A stretch of DNA of 58,673 nucleotides from an uncultured Pelagibacteraceae bacterium (lineage in GTDB: Bacteria; Pseudomonadota; Alphaproteobacteria; Pelagibacterales; Pelagibacteraceae). A program made the position numbers and the translations under genes. Location: the NCBI GenBank assembly GCA_902580945.1, contig CACHML010000009.1, positions 1 through 58,673 of the forward strand, in the 5' to 3' direction. Shown piece by piece: positions 36,423-44,478 of this stretch (positions are counted from its first letter, which is position 1; each line of letters opens with the position of its first letter). Below the pieces are notes generated by a model. That model was not told the origin of the DNA and ran no database searches. It worked only from the letters and a program-made list of their open reading frames with translations.

Positions 36423-38573
36423 ATGACTGCATTAAAAAAACAAGACAAAGAAGAGCTTAAATCTAATTATATAAATAGAGAATTATCATGGTTAAAATTT
36501 AACGATAGGGTTCTTTTTGAGGCGCAAAATATTGAAAATCCTCTTTATGAGAGAGTAAAATTTTTATCTATTGCAGGCTCAAATTTAGACGAATTTTTTA
36601 TGGTTCGAGTTGCTGGACTATACAGTCAGATTAAACAAGAAGTCGACTCACTAAGTTCAGATGGACTAACACCTGAAGAACAGATGGAGATGGTTATCAA
36701 TGATACAAAAAATCTATTAAATAAACAAAATACCATATTTAATAATCTATCAAATCAGCTGAAGAGTAATAATATTTTATTAACTAAGCCAGAAAACCTT
36801 AACACAAAGGAAAAAAAGAAATTATTAGAAATATTTAAGGAAGAAATCTATCCTCTACTTACACCATCAGCGATTGATCCTGCTCATCCTTTTCCATTTA
36901 TTATTAATCAAGGGAGAGCTTTAGTTATGAAGCTGAAGAAAAAGAAAAAAAAGAGAATTCTTAATTCAATTATTGTAATTCCTAAAGCTTTTTCAAGATT
37001 TATTGAAATAGACGGAGGAAAATCATTTAAGAAATTTTTAGTTCTAGATGATGTTATTGGTTACTTTGCCTCTGAAATTTTTCCAGATCATTTATTAGAA
37101 AAGAAAATGATATTTAGAGTAATAAGAGATAGTGATGTAGAAATTCAAGAAGAGGCTGAGGATTTAGTCAGATCATTTGAACTAGCATTAAAGCGAAGAA
37201 GAACTGGTGATATTGTTAGATTAGAAATTTTAGAAAAAAGCGACAAAGAACTTGTAAAATTTATAACAAATAAATTAGAAATTAATCCAAATTATATTTA
37301 TGAAGTAGCAGGTTTAGTTGGAATCCAGGATATAGACCAAATTTGTAAAATTAAAAATTCTAAATTAAAATTTAAAAACTTTACACCAAGAGACGTAGAA
37401 AGATTAAAAGAATACAATAATAATTTTTTTGAGACAATTAAGAAAAAAGACCTAATAGTTCATCATCCATTTGAGACTTTTGATGCTGTAATTGAATTTT
37501 TAAATCAAGCGGCTATAGATAAAAAAGTAATTGCTATTAAACAAACATTGTATAGGACTACTTTAGATTCACCAATTGTTAAAGCATTAATTAGCGCTGC
37601 CGAAAATGGTAAAACAGTTACAGCTTTAATTGAAATCAAAGCTAGATTTGATGAAGAAGCAAATATACAACTGGCAAGAAGTCTTGAAAAAGCTGGAGTT
37701 CAAATTGTTTATGGTTTTGCAAAATACAAAACACATGCCAAATCATCACTAATACATCGACGTGAGGGTGGTAAAATTCAAACATATTTCCATTTGGGTA
37801 CAGGCAATTATCATCCTGTAAATGCAAAAATATACACAGACTTATCTCTATTTAGCTCTGATAAAAAAATGGCTACAGATGTAGAAAAATTCTACAATTA
37901 TGTGACTGGTTATTCAAAACCAAGAAATTTAAATAAAATTTCCATTTCTCCAGTAAATTTAAGAAAAACTTTAAATCAGAATATAGATAAGGAAATAAGT
38001 AATGCAAAAAAAGGGAAACACGCTGAGATTTGGGCTAAAATGAATTCATTAGTTGATCCACAAATAATTGATAAGTTTTATGAGGCTTCTAGTGTTGGTG
38101 TAAAAGTCTTTTTATTTGTAAGAGGTGTATGTTGTTTAAGACCTGGTATTAAAAATAAATCAGAAAATATTATTGTAAAAAGTATCATTGGAAGATTTCT
38201 TGAACACTCAAGAATTTATTGTTTTGCAAATGGAAAATTTATGCCCAACAGAAATGCAAAAGTTTATATTTCATCTGCAGATTTGATGCCAAGAAATCTA
38301 GATAGAAGAGTCGAACTTCTCGTGCCAATTGAAAATCAAACTGTGCATGAACAGGTTTTAGACCAAATAATGATGGCCAATTATCTCGACACGAAGCAGA
38401 GCTGGGAACTTTATCCTGATGGAAATTATCAAAAAATTAAATATAGTCGAAAAGATTCTTTTTCTGCACATGATTATTTCATGAATAATCCAAGTTTATC
38501 AGGAAGAGGAAAAGCAAAACTAAAAATTAGACCTAAAAAATTAAACTTAAGGTTGGTTAAAGGTGGAACTTAA
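36423..38573 (+). CDS. ppk: polyphosphate kinase 1
   Basis: A 716-residue enzyme that reversibly transfers the ATP gamma-phosphate to polyphosphate. Features: YINRELSWLKFNDRVL near the start, SNLDEFFMVRVAG, LTPSAIDPAHPFPFI, and the catalytic region with KTHAKSSLIHRREGG (autophosphorylated His) and FHLGTGNYHP. I choose ATG 36423, 14 codons before the conserved YINRELSW; a possible start at 36315 would add 36 residues antisense to sixA. It overlaps ppx by 11 bases. With the neighbouring Pho genes it points to polyphosphate storage. Confidence 0.95.
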   Translation: MTALKKQDKEELKSNYINRELSWLKFNDRVLFEAQNIENPLYERVKFLSIAGSNLDEFFMVRVAGLYSQIKQEVDSLSSDGLTPEEQMEMVINDTKNLLNKQNTIFNNLSNQLKSNNILLTKPENLNTKEKKKLLEIFKEEIYPLLTPSAIDPAHPFPFIINQGRALVMKLKKKKKKRILNSIIVIPKAFSRFIEIDGGKSFKKFLVLDDVIGYFASEIFPDHLLEKKMIFRVIRDSDVEIQEEAEDLVRSFELALKRRRTGDIVRLEILEKSDKELVKFITNKLEINPNYIYEVAGLVGIQDIDQICKIKNSKLKFKNFTPRDVERLKEYNNNFFETIKKKDLIVHHPFETFDAVIEFLNQAAIDKKVIAIKQTLYRTTLDSPIVKALISAAENGKTVTALIEIKARFDEEANIQLARSLEKAGVQIVYGFAKYKTHAKSSLIHRREGGKIQTYFHLGTGNYHPVNAKIYTDLSLFSSDKKMATDVEKFYNYVTGYSKPRNLNKISISPVNLRKTLNQNIDKEISNAKKGKHAEIWAKMNSLVDPQIIDKFYEASSVGVKVFLFVRGVCCLRPGIKNKSENIIVKSIIGRFLEHSRIYCFANGKFMPNRNAKVYISSADLMPRNLDRRVELLVPIENQTVHEQVLDQIMMANYLDTKQSWELYPDGNYQKIKYSRKDSFSAHDYFMNNPSLSGRGKAKLKIRPKKLNLRLVKGGT

Positions 38574-40071
38574 AGTAATTAAAAATAAGCAAAATTTAAA
38601 ATTAAGACAATCAAAATTAGCTATTATTGATATAGGTTCAAATTCTATAAGAATGTTAATTTACGATGATTTTACATCATCAAGAGTACCTTTTTTTAAC
38701 GAAAAAGCTGTTTGTGAACTTGGTAAAAACTTAGATAAATCAAAAAAACTTCACAAATCAGGCAAGATATATGCTTTAAAGGTCTTAAAAAGATTTTCAG
38801 AAATTCTTAATGTTTCAAAAATTAATAACCTTAAAATTATTGCAACAGCTGTATTAAGAGAAGCTACAGACGCAAAGCCCTTTATTGATGAAGTAGAATA
38901 CTTATTTAAAAAAAATATAAATATTTTAACTGGTGAAGAAGAAGCCGAATCATCAGCTGAAGGAGTTAAAATTGGATTTGAGAATGTGGATGGACTTGTT
39001 GCTGATTTAGGTGGTGGAAGTTTAGAGCTTGCTAGAGTTGAAAACAATGTTGTAACAAATAAAACATCACTTCCGGTTGGTGTTTTAAGGTTAATTAACA
39101 ATCCTATTGTTAAAAAAAGAAATTTACCTAAATATCTCAAAAATCTCTTAAGAGATGAAAAATGGTTATCTAAAAAAAAATTTAATAATTTATATTTGGT
39201 GGGAGGTACGTGGAGAGCTTTGTTTAAATTACACTTATTTCAAAATGAATATCCAGTCCATATTATTCATCAATACTCAATTGAAAATGAAAAACTCACA
39301 AAATTTTTAGAAAAAATTTCTTCATTTAATAAATCTAAATTGAAATCAGTTGAATACATATCAAAGTCTAGAACACCTTATCTTCCTTATAGCTCAATAA
39401 TTCTAGAAGAAATTATGAACATAGCAAATCCAAAAAATGTTATTTGCTCAATTAGCGGTATTAGAGAAGGATCTCTTGCCAAAGATTTATTTAAAAACTC
39501 AGATAGTAATTTTGTTTTTAATAAATCATTAGAGCATATTTCAAAAAAAAGAGGCGATTTAGGATCTACATATAAGAAATATTTTGATTTTATAAAACCT
39601 ATATTTGAGGGAAATGAGCATTTTAATCAAAAATTGCTTCATCTATCTTGTGTACTAAGTCATATGGATTGGGGTTTGGGAGCATTCCAAAAAGCAGAGT
39701 TGGTTTTTCAAGAAACATTAAATACGCCTTTATTAAAACTTTCACATAAAGAAAGAATACAATTGGCACTTTCTTGTTACTGGAGATATTGTAGTATAAA
39801 ATACAACCCAAAGATAGAATACTTAAAGTTTTTAAATAACAACGAGATATATTCTTGCAAACAAGTTGGTGCAGCCTTAAGATTTGCTAATTCTCTTACA
39901 TCAATATCTACAATTTTTTTAGAAGAGTTTAAACTTTATAAAAGAGGTAATTCAGTATTTTTAAAAATTCCATCCCAGCACCAGGAAATTATTTCAAAAC
40001 AAGTGACTAAAAAATTCAAAGCCTTATCAAGGGAATTATTTCTAGAACCTAGGGTAATTTATTCAAATTAA
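38563..40071 (+). CDS. ppx: exopolyphosphatase, Ppx/GppA family
   Basis: A 502-residue member of the ASKHA phosphatase fold: IIDIGSNSIRMLIYDD near residue 21 (phosphate 1 loop), TGEEEAESSAEGVKIG near 125, and VADLGGGSLELARV (phosphate 2 loop) near 146. A C-terminal helical domain (about 315-500) completes the long Ppx form. It releases phosphate from polyphosphate ends or hydrolyses pppGpp. The start is GTG at 38563, inside ppk, so synthesis and breakdown of polyphosphate are encoded together. The Ppx versus GppA activity balance is unknown. Confidence 0.92.
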   Translation: MELKVIKNKQNLKLRQSKLAIIDIGSNSIRMLIYDDFTSSRVPFFNEKAVCELGKNLDKSKKLHKSGKIYALKVLKRFSEILNVSKINNLKIIATAVLREATDAKPFIDEVEYLFKKNINILTGEEEAESSAEGVKIGFENVDGLVADLGGGSLELARVENNVVTNKTSLPVGVLRLINNPIVKKRNLPKYLKNLLRDEKWLSKKKFNNLYLVGGTWRALFKLHLFQNEYPVHIIHQYSIENEKLTKFLEKISSFNKSKLKSVEYISKSRTPYLPYSSIILEEIMNIANPKNVICSISGIREGSLAKDLFKNSDSNFVFNKSLEHISKKRGDLGSTYKKYFDFIKPIFEGNEHFNQKLLHLSCVLSHMDWGLGAFQKAELVFQETLNTPLLKLSHKERIQLALSCYWRYCSIKYNPKIEYLKFLNNNEIYSCKQVGAALRFANSLTSISTIFLEEFKLYKRGNSVFLKIPSQHQEIISKQVTKKFKALSRELFLEPRVIYSN

Positions 40072-40118
40072 TTTAATATTATTTTAATTTAACTTTAATT
40101 ATATAATTAAAAAATATA

Positions 40119-40913
40119 ATGAAAAATAATAAAATAGAAGCAATTGTTTTTGATTTAGCAGGCACCCTAATAGATTTTGGTAGTTTGGCACCATCAAAAG
40201 TTCTAATTCATATTTTTAATAAGATTGGAATACCAATTAGTAGAAAAGAAGCTATTGGTCCTATGGGTATTGAAAAAAGAGCACATATAAGTCAATTAAT
40301 TAATACAAAAAAAATAAATCTTCAGTGGAAAAAAAAATATAAAAAAAAACCTAGTAAAAATGATATCGATAAATTATTTAAACTTTTTAATCCAGAATTA
40401 AAAAAAATTATTAAAAAACATTCTAAATTTATTTCAGGCAGTAAAAGAACCATAGAATTTATAAAAAAAAAAAAAATTAAAATAGCTACAAATACTGGAT
40501 ATTCTGATGATATTTTAAAAACTATATTGCCAGAATTAAAAAAACAAGGATTTACTCCAGATATTTCTTATAGTTCATCGCATACAAGAATTGGAAGACC
40601 CTCAGCTGAAATAATATATAAAATTTTTTCTGAATTAAATATTACTAAGGGATCAAATTGTATAAAAGTTGATGACACTATTCCTGGATTGTTAGAGGGA
40701 GTAAATGCTGGGATGTGGGTAGTGGGTGTTATTTTTTCAGGTAATGAATTTGGTAAAACAGAAGTCGAATTTAATAAACTTTCTTTTAAAGATAAAACTA
40801 AATTTAGAAAAAAGATCAAGAAAAAATTTGAGAAAGTAGGTGCTCACTATGTAATAGATACAATTAAAGATTTACCTAAAATTATCAAAATAATTCAAAC
40901 TAGAATTAAATAA
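40119..40913 (+). CDS. phnX: phosphonoacetaldehyde hydrolase (phosphonatase)
   Basis: A 264-residue HAD-superfamily enzyme. The nucleophile motif is FDLAGTLIDFGS with Asp12, where the usual HAD second Asp is Ala, as in PhnX. The Schiff-base lysine is Lys53 in GPMGIEKRAHI, the diagnostic PhnX motif; the acidic motif is VDDTIPGLLEGVNAGMW. PhnX cleaves phosphonoacetaldehyde to acetaldehyde and phosphate. The partner transaminase PhnW is not in this window. It is tail to tail with glpD (38 bases apart) and 47 bases after ppx. A related HAD activity cannot be excluded, but motif agreement is strong. Confidence 0.88.
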   Translation: MKNNKIEAIVFDLAGTLIDFGSLAPSKVLIHIFNKIGIPISRKEAIGPMGIEKRAHISQLINTKKINLQWKKKYKKKPSKNDIDKLFKLFNPELKKIIKKHSKFISGSKRTIEFIKKKKIKIATNTGYSDDILKTILPELKKQGFTPDISYSSSHTRIGRPSAEIIYKIFSELNITKGSNCIKVDDTIPGLLEGVNAGMWVVGVIFSGNEFGKTEVEFNKLSFKDKTKFRKKIKKKFEKVGAHYVIDTIKDLPKIIKIIQTRIK

Positions 40914-40951
40914 AATTACTTAGTGAAAAGCATTTTCTAAGACAGTGGAAA

Positions 40952-42103
40952 TTACAAAAGCTTCTTTTTGTGCGTCCATGGACCTTTTTTTGTTTTAGGT
41001 AAAAATTTTTCAAGATCAATAAGGACTTTTTCAGACAATTTTCTGTAGGTGGTAAGTTTTCCTCCATAAATATTCAATAAAGGTAATTTTTTTATAATTT
41101 TTAAATCAAAAACATAATCTCTTGTGACTTTTGAGGCTGTTTTAAAATCTTCAATTAGAGGTCTTATCCCAGAATATGTATCTACGATGTCTTTTGATGT
41201 TATTTGTTTTTTTAAGTAATTATTTACTGAACTAATTAAATATCTAATTTCTTTTTTTGATATTCCTTTATTTTCAGGTGATTTCACCTCTTCTTCAGTA
41301 GTTCCAATTAAAGAAAACTTCCCTTTATAAGGTATTACAAATATTATTCTTTTATCAGTATTTTGAAATGTGAACGCAACATTTTCTTTGTACAATTTTT
41401 TTGTAATAATATGACTTCCTTTAACCAATCTAATTTTTTTCTTAGATTTAATTTTTATATTTTTATTTAAGGTTTCATTTATCCATGGTCCAGATGCATT
41501 AATCAAAATTTTTGACTTTACTTTTTCACCATTTTCAAGAGTAATAATCCATTCATTGCCAATAATTTCAGCTTTTTTAACTTTGTTGTATTCTAGTATT
41601 TTAGCGTTATTTCTTTTTGCATCTTTGGTATTTAATTTCGTTAATTTTTTATCGTCAATTTGTATGTCAAAATATTGGAAACCAGTTTTGTATTTTTCTT
41701 TAAGAATATTTGAAAATTTTTTTCTAAGATCAAATGTTTTTGATTTTGGTATATTACTTTTACCACCTAAATTATCGTACAAAAATAAACCAATTTTAAT
41801 TAACCAGGCTGGTCGAATTTTATCTGCATAAGGAATTATAAAAGGAATAGGTTTTGAAATATGTTTAGCAATTTTATAAACAATTTCTCTTTCTCTCAAA
41901 GACTCTCTAACTAATTTGAATTCATAATTTTCTAAATAACGTAGACCACCATGTATTAATTTCGTTGACCAGGATGAAGTTGCTCCACCAATCTCACCTT
42001 TGTCAGCTAAACAAACTGATAAGCCTCTACCTGCAGCATCCCTTGCAATACCTGCACCGTTTATACCGCCACCTATTATGAATAAATCGAATATTTTAGA
42101 CAT
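40952..42103 (-). CDS. glpD: FAD-dependent glycerol-3-phosphate dehydrogenase, short form lacking the C-terminal domain
   Basis: A 383-residue flavoprotein: FIIGGGINGAGIARDAAGRG (FAD loop), WSTKLIHGGLRYLE, ASGPWINETL, LVKGSHII, and LLNIYGGKLTTYRKLSE near the end. It oxidises glycerol 3-phosphate to dihydroxyacetone phosphate and passes electrons to quinone. It stops soon after the LTTYRKLSE motif, at KGPWTHKKKLL, and so lacks the roughly 110-residue C-terminal domain of GlpD (about 500 residues in E. coli). Only 38 bases separate the stop from phnX, so no remnant follows. Divergent from ugpB, whose transporter would supply its substrate. Confidence 0.88.
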   Translation of the reverse strand: MSKIFDLFIIGGGINGAGIARDAAGRGLSVCLADKGEIGGATSSWSTKLIHGGLRYLENYEFKLVRESLREREIVYKIAKHISKPIPFIIPYADKIRPAWLIKIGLFLYDNLGGKSNIPKSKTFDLRKKFSNILKEKYKTGFQYFDIQIDDKKLTKLNTKDAKRNNAKILEYNKVKKAEIIGNEWIITLENGEKVKSKILINASGPWINETLNKNIKIKSKKKIRLVKGSHIITKKLYKENVAFTFQNTDKRIIFVIPYKGKFSLIGTTEEEVKSPENKGISKKEIRYLISSVNNYLKKQITSKDIVDTYSGIRPLIEDFKTASKVTRDYVFDLKIIKKLPLLNIYGGKLTTYRKLSEKVLIDLEKFLPKTKKGPWTHKKKLL

Positions 42104-42177
42104 TTAAATTATGATTTGTTTTAAAATATACAACCTCTTTTAGAAATATTATATATTTTTACATTTAAGTAATCAAA

Positions 42178-42195
42178 ATTTAACGATACTTTAAC
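42178..42195 (+). promoter_or_regulatory. Pho-box-like direct repeat upstream of ugpB
   Basis: ATTTAAC (42178-42184), GATA, CTTTAAC (42189-42195): two 7-bp direct repeats with 4-base spacing, differing at two and one positions from the CTGTAAC half-site seen before pstS. It is 48 bases before the ugpB start, in the 139-base gap shared with divergent glpD. PhoB control of ugp is known in other bacteria. In AT-rich DNA the match could be chance. Confidence 0.45.
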
Positions 42196-42242
42196 ATAAA
42201 TAATTTATCATTAAAAAATCATAAATTAACAAAAGAGGTAAA

Positions 42243-43550
42243 ATGAAAAAAATATTGAGTGTTTTAACAATTCTATTTACTTTCTCTTTTACATCACACA
42301 GTTATTCAAAAACAGAAATTCATTGGTGGTATGGAAATAGTGGATTTCTTGGTGATGTAATTATTGAAATTGCAAATAGATTTAATGCTTCACAAGATGA
42401 ATACACCGTCATTCCTACAGGTAAAGGAAGTTATGAAGATAACATGGCGGCAACTATAGCTGCATTTAGAGCGGGAGACCAACCACATTATTCACAGGTT
42501 TACGATGCTGGTGCTGCAATTATGGTAGCCCAAGTTAAAAATGGCGTTGTTATTGGTTTTGAAGATATGGCTGAGAAATATGGAATTAAAGTAGATGCAG
42601 ATAATTATATTCCTGGAATTAAAAACTTCTATGCTGACTCTGACGGAAAAATGATAGGTGTTCCTTTTAATAGTTCAACTTGCTTAATGTATGCAAATAT
42701 GGACATATTGAAAGAAGTAGGAATAGAATCAGTTCCAAAAACTTATGAAGAATTTGAGGCTATGGCTCCAAAAATTAAAGCTGCTGGATATATTCCTTTA
42801 GTTCAAAGTCACTTTCCATGGATCTGGACAGAAAATTTCTTTTCAAGACATAATTTACTTATGACAGATGGAAACAATGGTTACGATGCTGTTCCGACAA
42901 AAACTTTATTTGCTGAAACAGATGCATTTGTTTATCATTGGAAAAAAGTAAAAGAATGGTATGAAAAAGGTCTCTACGGTTATAAAGGAAGAGCATGGGG
43001 AGATAATCAAGCACCATTTATAGCAGGTGAGGCTGCTTTTTGGTTTGGATCTGCTGCATCATTTGGTGGAATGAAAGGTGTTGTTCCAAATTTTACAGTT
43101 AATCATATTCCTTATTGGGATTCAGTAACTGGTGGCAAAGAGTATCCAACATTTATTGGTGGCGCAGCAAACTGGATCTTAAATGGTCATACAGAAGAAG
43201 AGTATAAAGGACTTGCTAAATTCATAGAATTTATGGGTTCTCCTGAAATGGATTTATACTATCACAACATGACAGGTTATTCTGCTGTAACTAAAGGTGG
43301 TATAGAATTAGCTGAAACTATAAACTTTTATAGAGCTTCTCCATATCACAAAGCTGTTGGTGAACAATTAAGCTTAGAAGGTTCAACTATTCCTGGTGGA
43401 TATAGAGCTGGTAACTGGCCTCAAATTCGTGAAGTAATTTACGAAAATGTTGAGCCAATGTTAAATGGCAAAATATCAATCGAAAAAGGATTAGAGAACA
43501 TGGATAAGGGTGCAGCTAAATTGTTAAAACAATTTGCTAAGACTCTTTAA
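42243..43550 (+). CDS. ugpB: glycerol-3-phosphate ABC transporter, periplasmic binding protein
   Basis: A 435-residue family 1 solute-binding protein with signal peptide (residues 1-22, ending SYS before KTE). The mature start IHWWYGNSGFLGDVI, PTGKGSYEDNMAATIAAFRAG, GVPFNSSTCLMYAN and GGAANWILNGH are typical of UgpB, which binds sn-glycerol 3-phosphate and glycerophosphodiesters. The AAAGAGG Shine-Dalgarno is four bases before the ATG. The operon contents (ugpQ, divergent glpD) agree with the substrate. A hairpin follows the stop. Confidence 0.92.
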   Translation: MKKILSVLTILFTFSFTSHSYSKTEIHWWYGNSGFLGDVIIEIANRFNASQDEYTVIPTGKGSYEDNMAATIAAFRAGDQPHYSQVYDAGAAIMVAQVKNGVVIGFEDMAEKYGIKVDADNYIPGIKNFYADSDGKMIGVPFNSSTCLMYANMDILKEVGIESVPKTYEEFEAMAPKIKAAGYIPLVQSHFPWIWTENFFSRHNLLMTDGNNGYDAVPTKTLFAETDAFVYHWKKVKEWYEKGLYGYKGRAWGDNQAPFIAGEAAFWFGSAASFGGMKGVVPNFTVNHIPYWDSVTGGKEYPTFIGGAANWILNGHTEEEYKGLAKFIEFMGSPEMDLYYHNMTGYSAVTKGGIELAETINFYRASPYHKAVGEQLSLEGSTIPGGYRAGNWPQIREVIYENVEPMLNGKISIEKGLENMDKGAAKLLKQFAKTL

Positions 43551-43564
43551 AAAATAATATAAAT

Positions 43565-43598
43565 TAGGAGGGTATTAATATACTCTCCTATTTATTTT
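43565..43598 (+). terminator. hairpin between ugpB and ugpA, with a buried Shine-Dalgarno-like sequence
   Basis: TAGGAGGGTAT (43565-43575) pairs with ATACTCTCCTA (43580-43590) around TAAT: 11 pairs with one G-U, followed by the T-rich TTTATTTTA. It resembles a weak intrinsic terminator. AGGAGG within the left arm is the only good Shine-Dalgarno-like sequence before ugpA but is 27 bases from its ATG and sequestered in the stem. Confidence 0.65.
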
Positions 43599-44477
43599 AT
43601 GAAAAAAGTTCAGTTTAAATCAAACTATTCACAGTATTTTTTTTTAGCACCACAGCTAGGTATTTTATTAATATTTTTATATTGGCCAATAATACAAACT
43701 TTTAGAGATGCATTTACCATGCAAGATGCATTTGGATTTGGAAGACAATTTGTATGGTTTGATAATTTTTTATTTATTTTTGATGACCCGGCTTATTTAA
43801 TAGCTTTCAAGTTTACTATTATTTATAGCTTTGTGATTACACTTGTTACAGGAGCCATTGGATTGTTACTTGCTGTACAAGCCAATAATGTAATGCATGG
43901 AAAAAGTGCCTACAAAACTCTTTTGATTTGGCCTTATGCTATTGCGCCAGCGGTGGTGGGTGTTATGGCAAATTATTTTTTTAGTGAAAGATTTGGATTA
44001 TTGTATCATCTATTTAACGATTTATGGGGTTTTAATTGGTATGAAAGTGTTTTTGATTCTTATATCTACTTAATAATAGCAGGATCATGGAAACAAATAA
44101 GTGCTAATTTTATTTTCTTCTTAGCCGGTCTTCAAGCAATACAAAAATCTGTTATTGAAGCATCCATAATTGATTGTAAAAGTAGTTTAAGAAGATTTTG
44201 GACAATCACTTTCCCTCTATTGATGCCCACAACTTTCTTTTTAATCATTATCAATATAACTTATGCTTTTTTTGATACTTTTGGAATAATTGACACTACA
44301 ACAATTGGTGCACCCTCAGGTGAAACAAGAACTCTTGTTTATAAAGCATACATGGACGGATTTAGGGGGTTAGACTTAGGAAGTGCTGGTGCTCAATCAA
44401 TTATGATGATGTTGATTGTTTTAGTTATTACAATTTTTCAATTTAGATACATAGAAGGGAAAATACATTACAATTAA
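43599..44477 (+). CDS. ugpA: glycerol-3-phosphate ABC transporter permease UgpA
   Basis: A 292-residue permease with six membrane segments; the first is YFFLAPQLGILLIFLYWPII. The EAA loop is IQKSVIEASIIDCKSSLRRFWTITFPLLMPT, and ETRTLVYKAYMDGF lies near the end. It pairs with UgpE in the carbohydrate-type (CUT1) ABC importer. No Shine-Dalgarno lies directly before its ATG, only the hairpin after ugpB. It is one base from the first ugpE. Confidence 0.92.
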   Translation: MKKVQFKSNYSQYFFLAPQLGILLIFLYWPIIQTFRDAFTMQDAFGFGRQFVWFDNFLFIFDDPAYLIAFKFTIIYSFVITLVTGAIGLLLAVQANNVMHGKSAYKTLLIWPYAIAPAVVGVMANYFFSERFGLLYHLFNDLWGFNWYESVFDSYIYLIIAGSWKQISANFIFFLAGLQAIQKSVIEASIIDCKSSLRRFWTITFPLLMPTTFFLIIINITYAFFDTFGIIDTTTIGAPSGETRTLVYKAYMDGFRGLDLGSAGAQSIMMMLIVLVITIFQFRYIEGKIHYN

Positions 44478-44478
44478 A

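Noticed and set aside
38751..39140. 129-codon minus-strand frame within ppx
   Set aside because: A shadow of the real coding frame, Ser/Phe/Leu rich, without homology or ribosome site; other long antisense frames in the window are the same kind.
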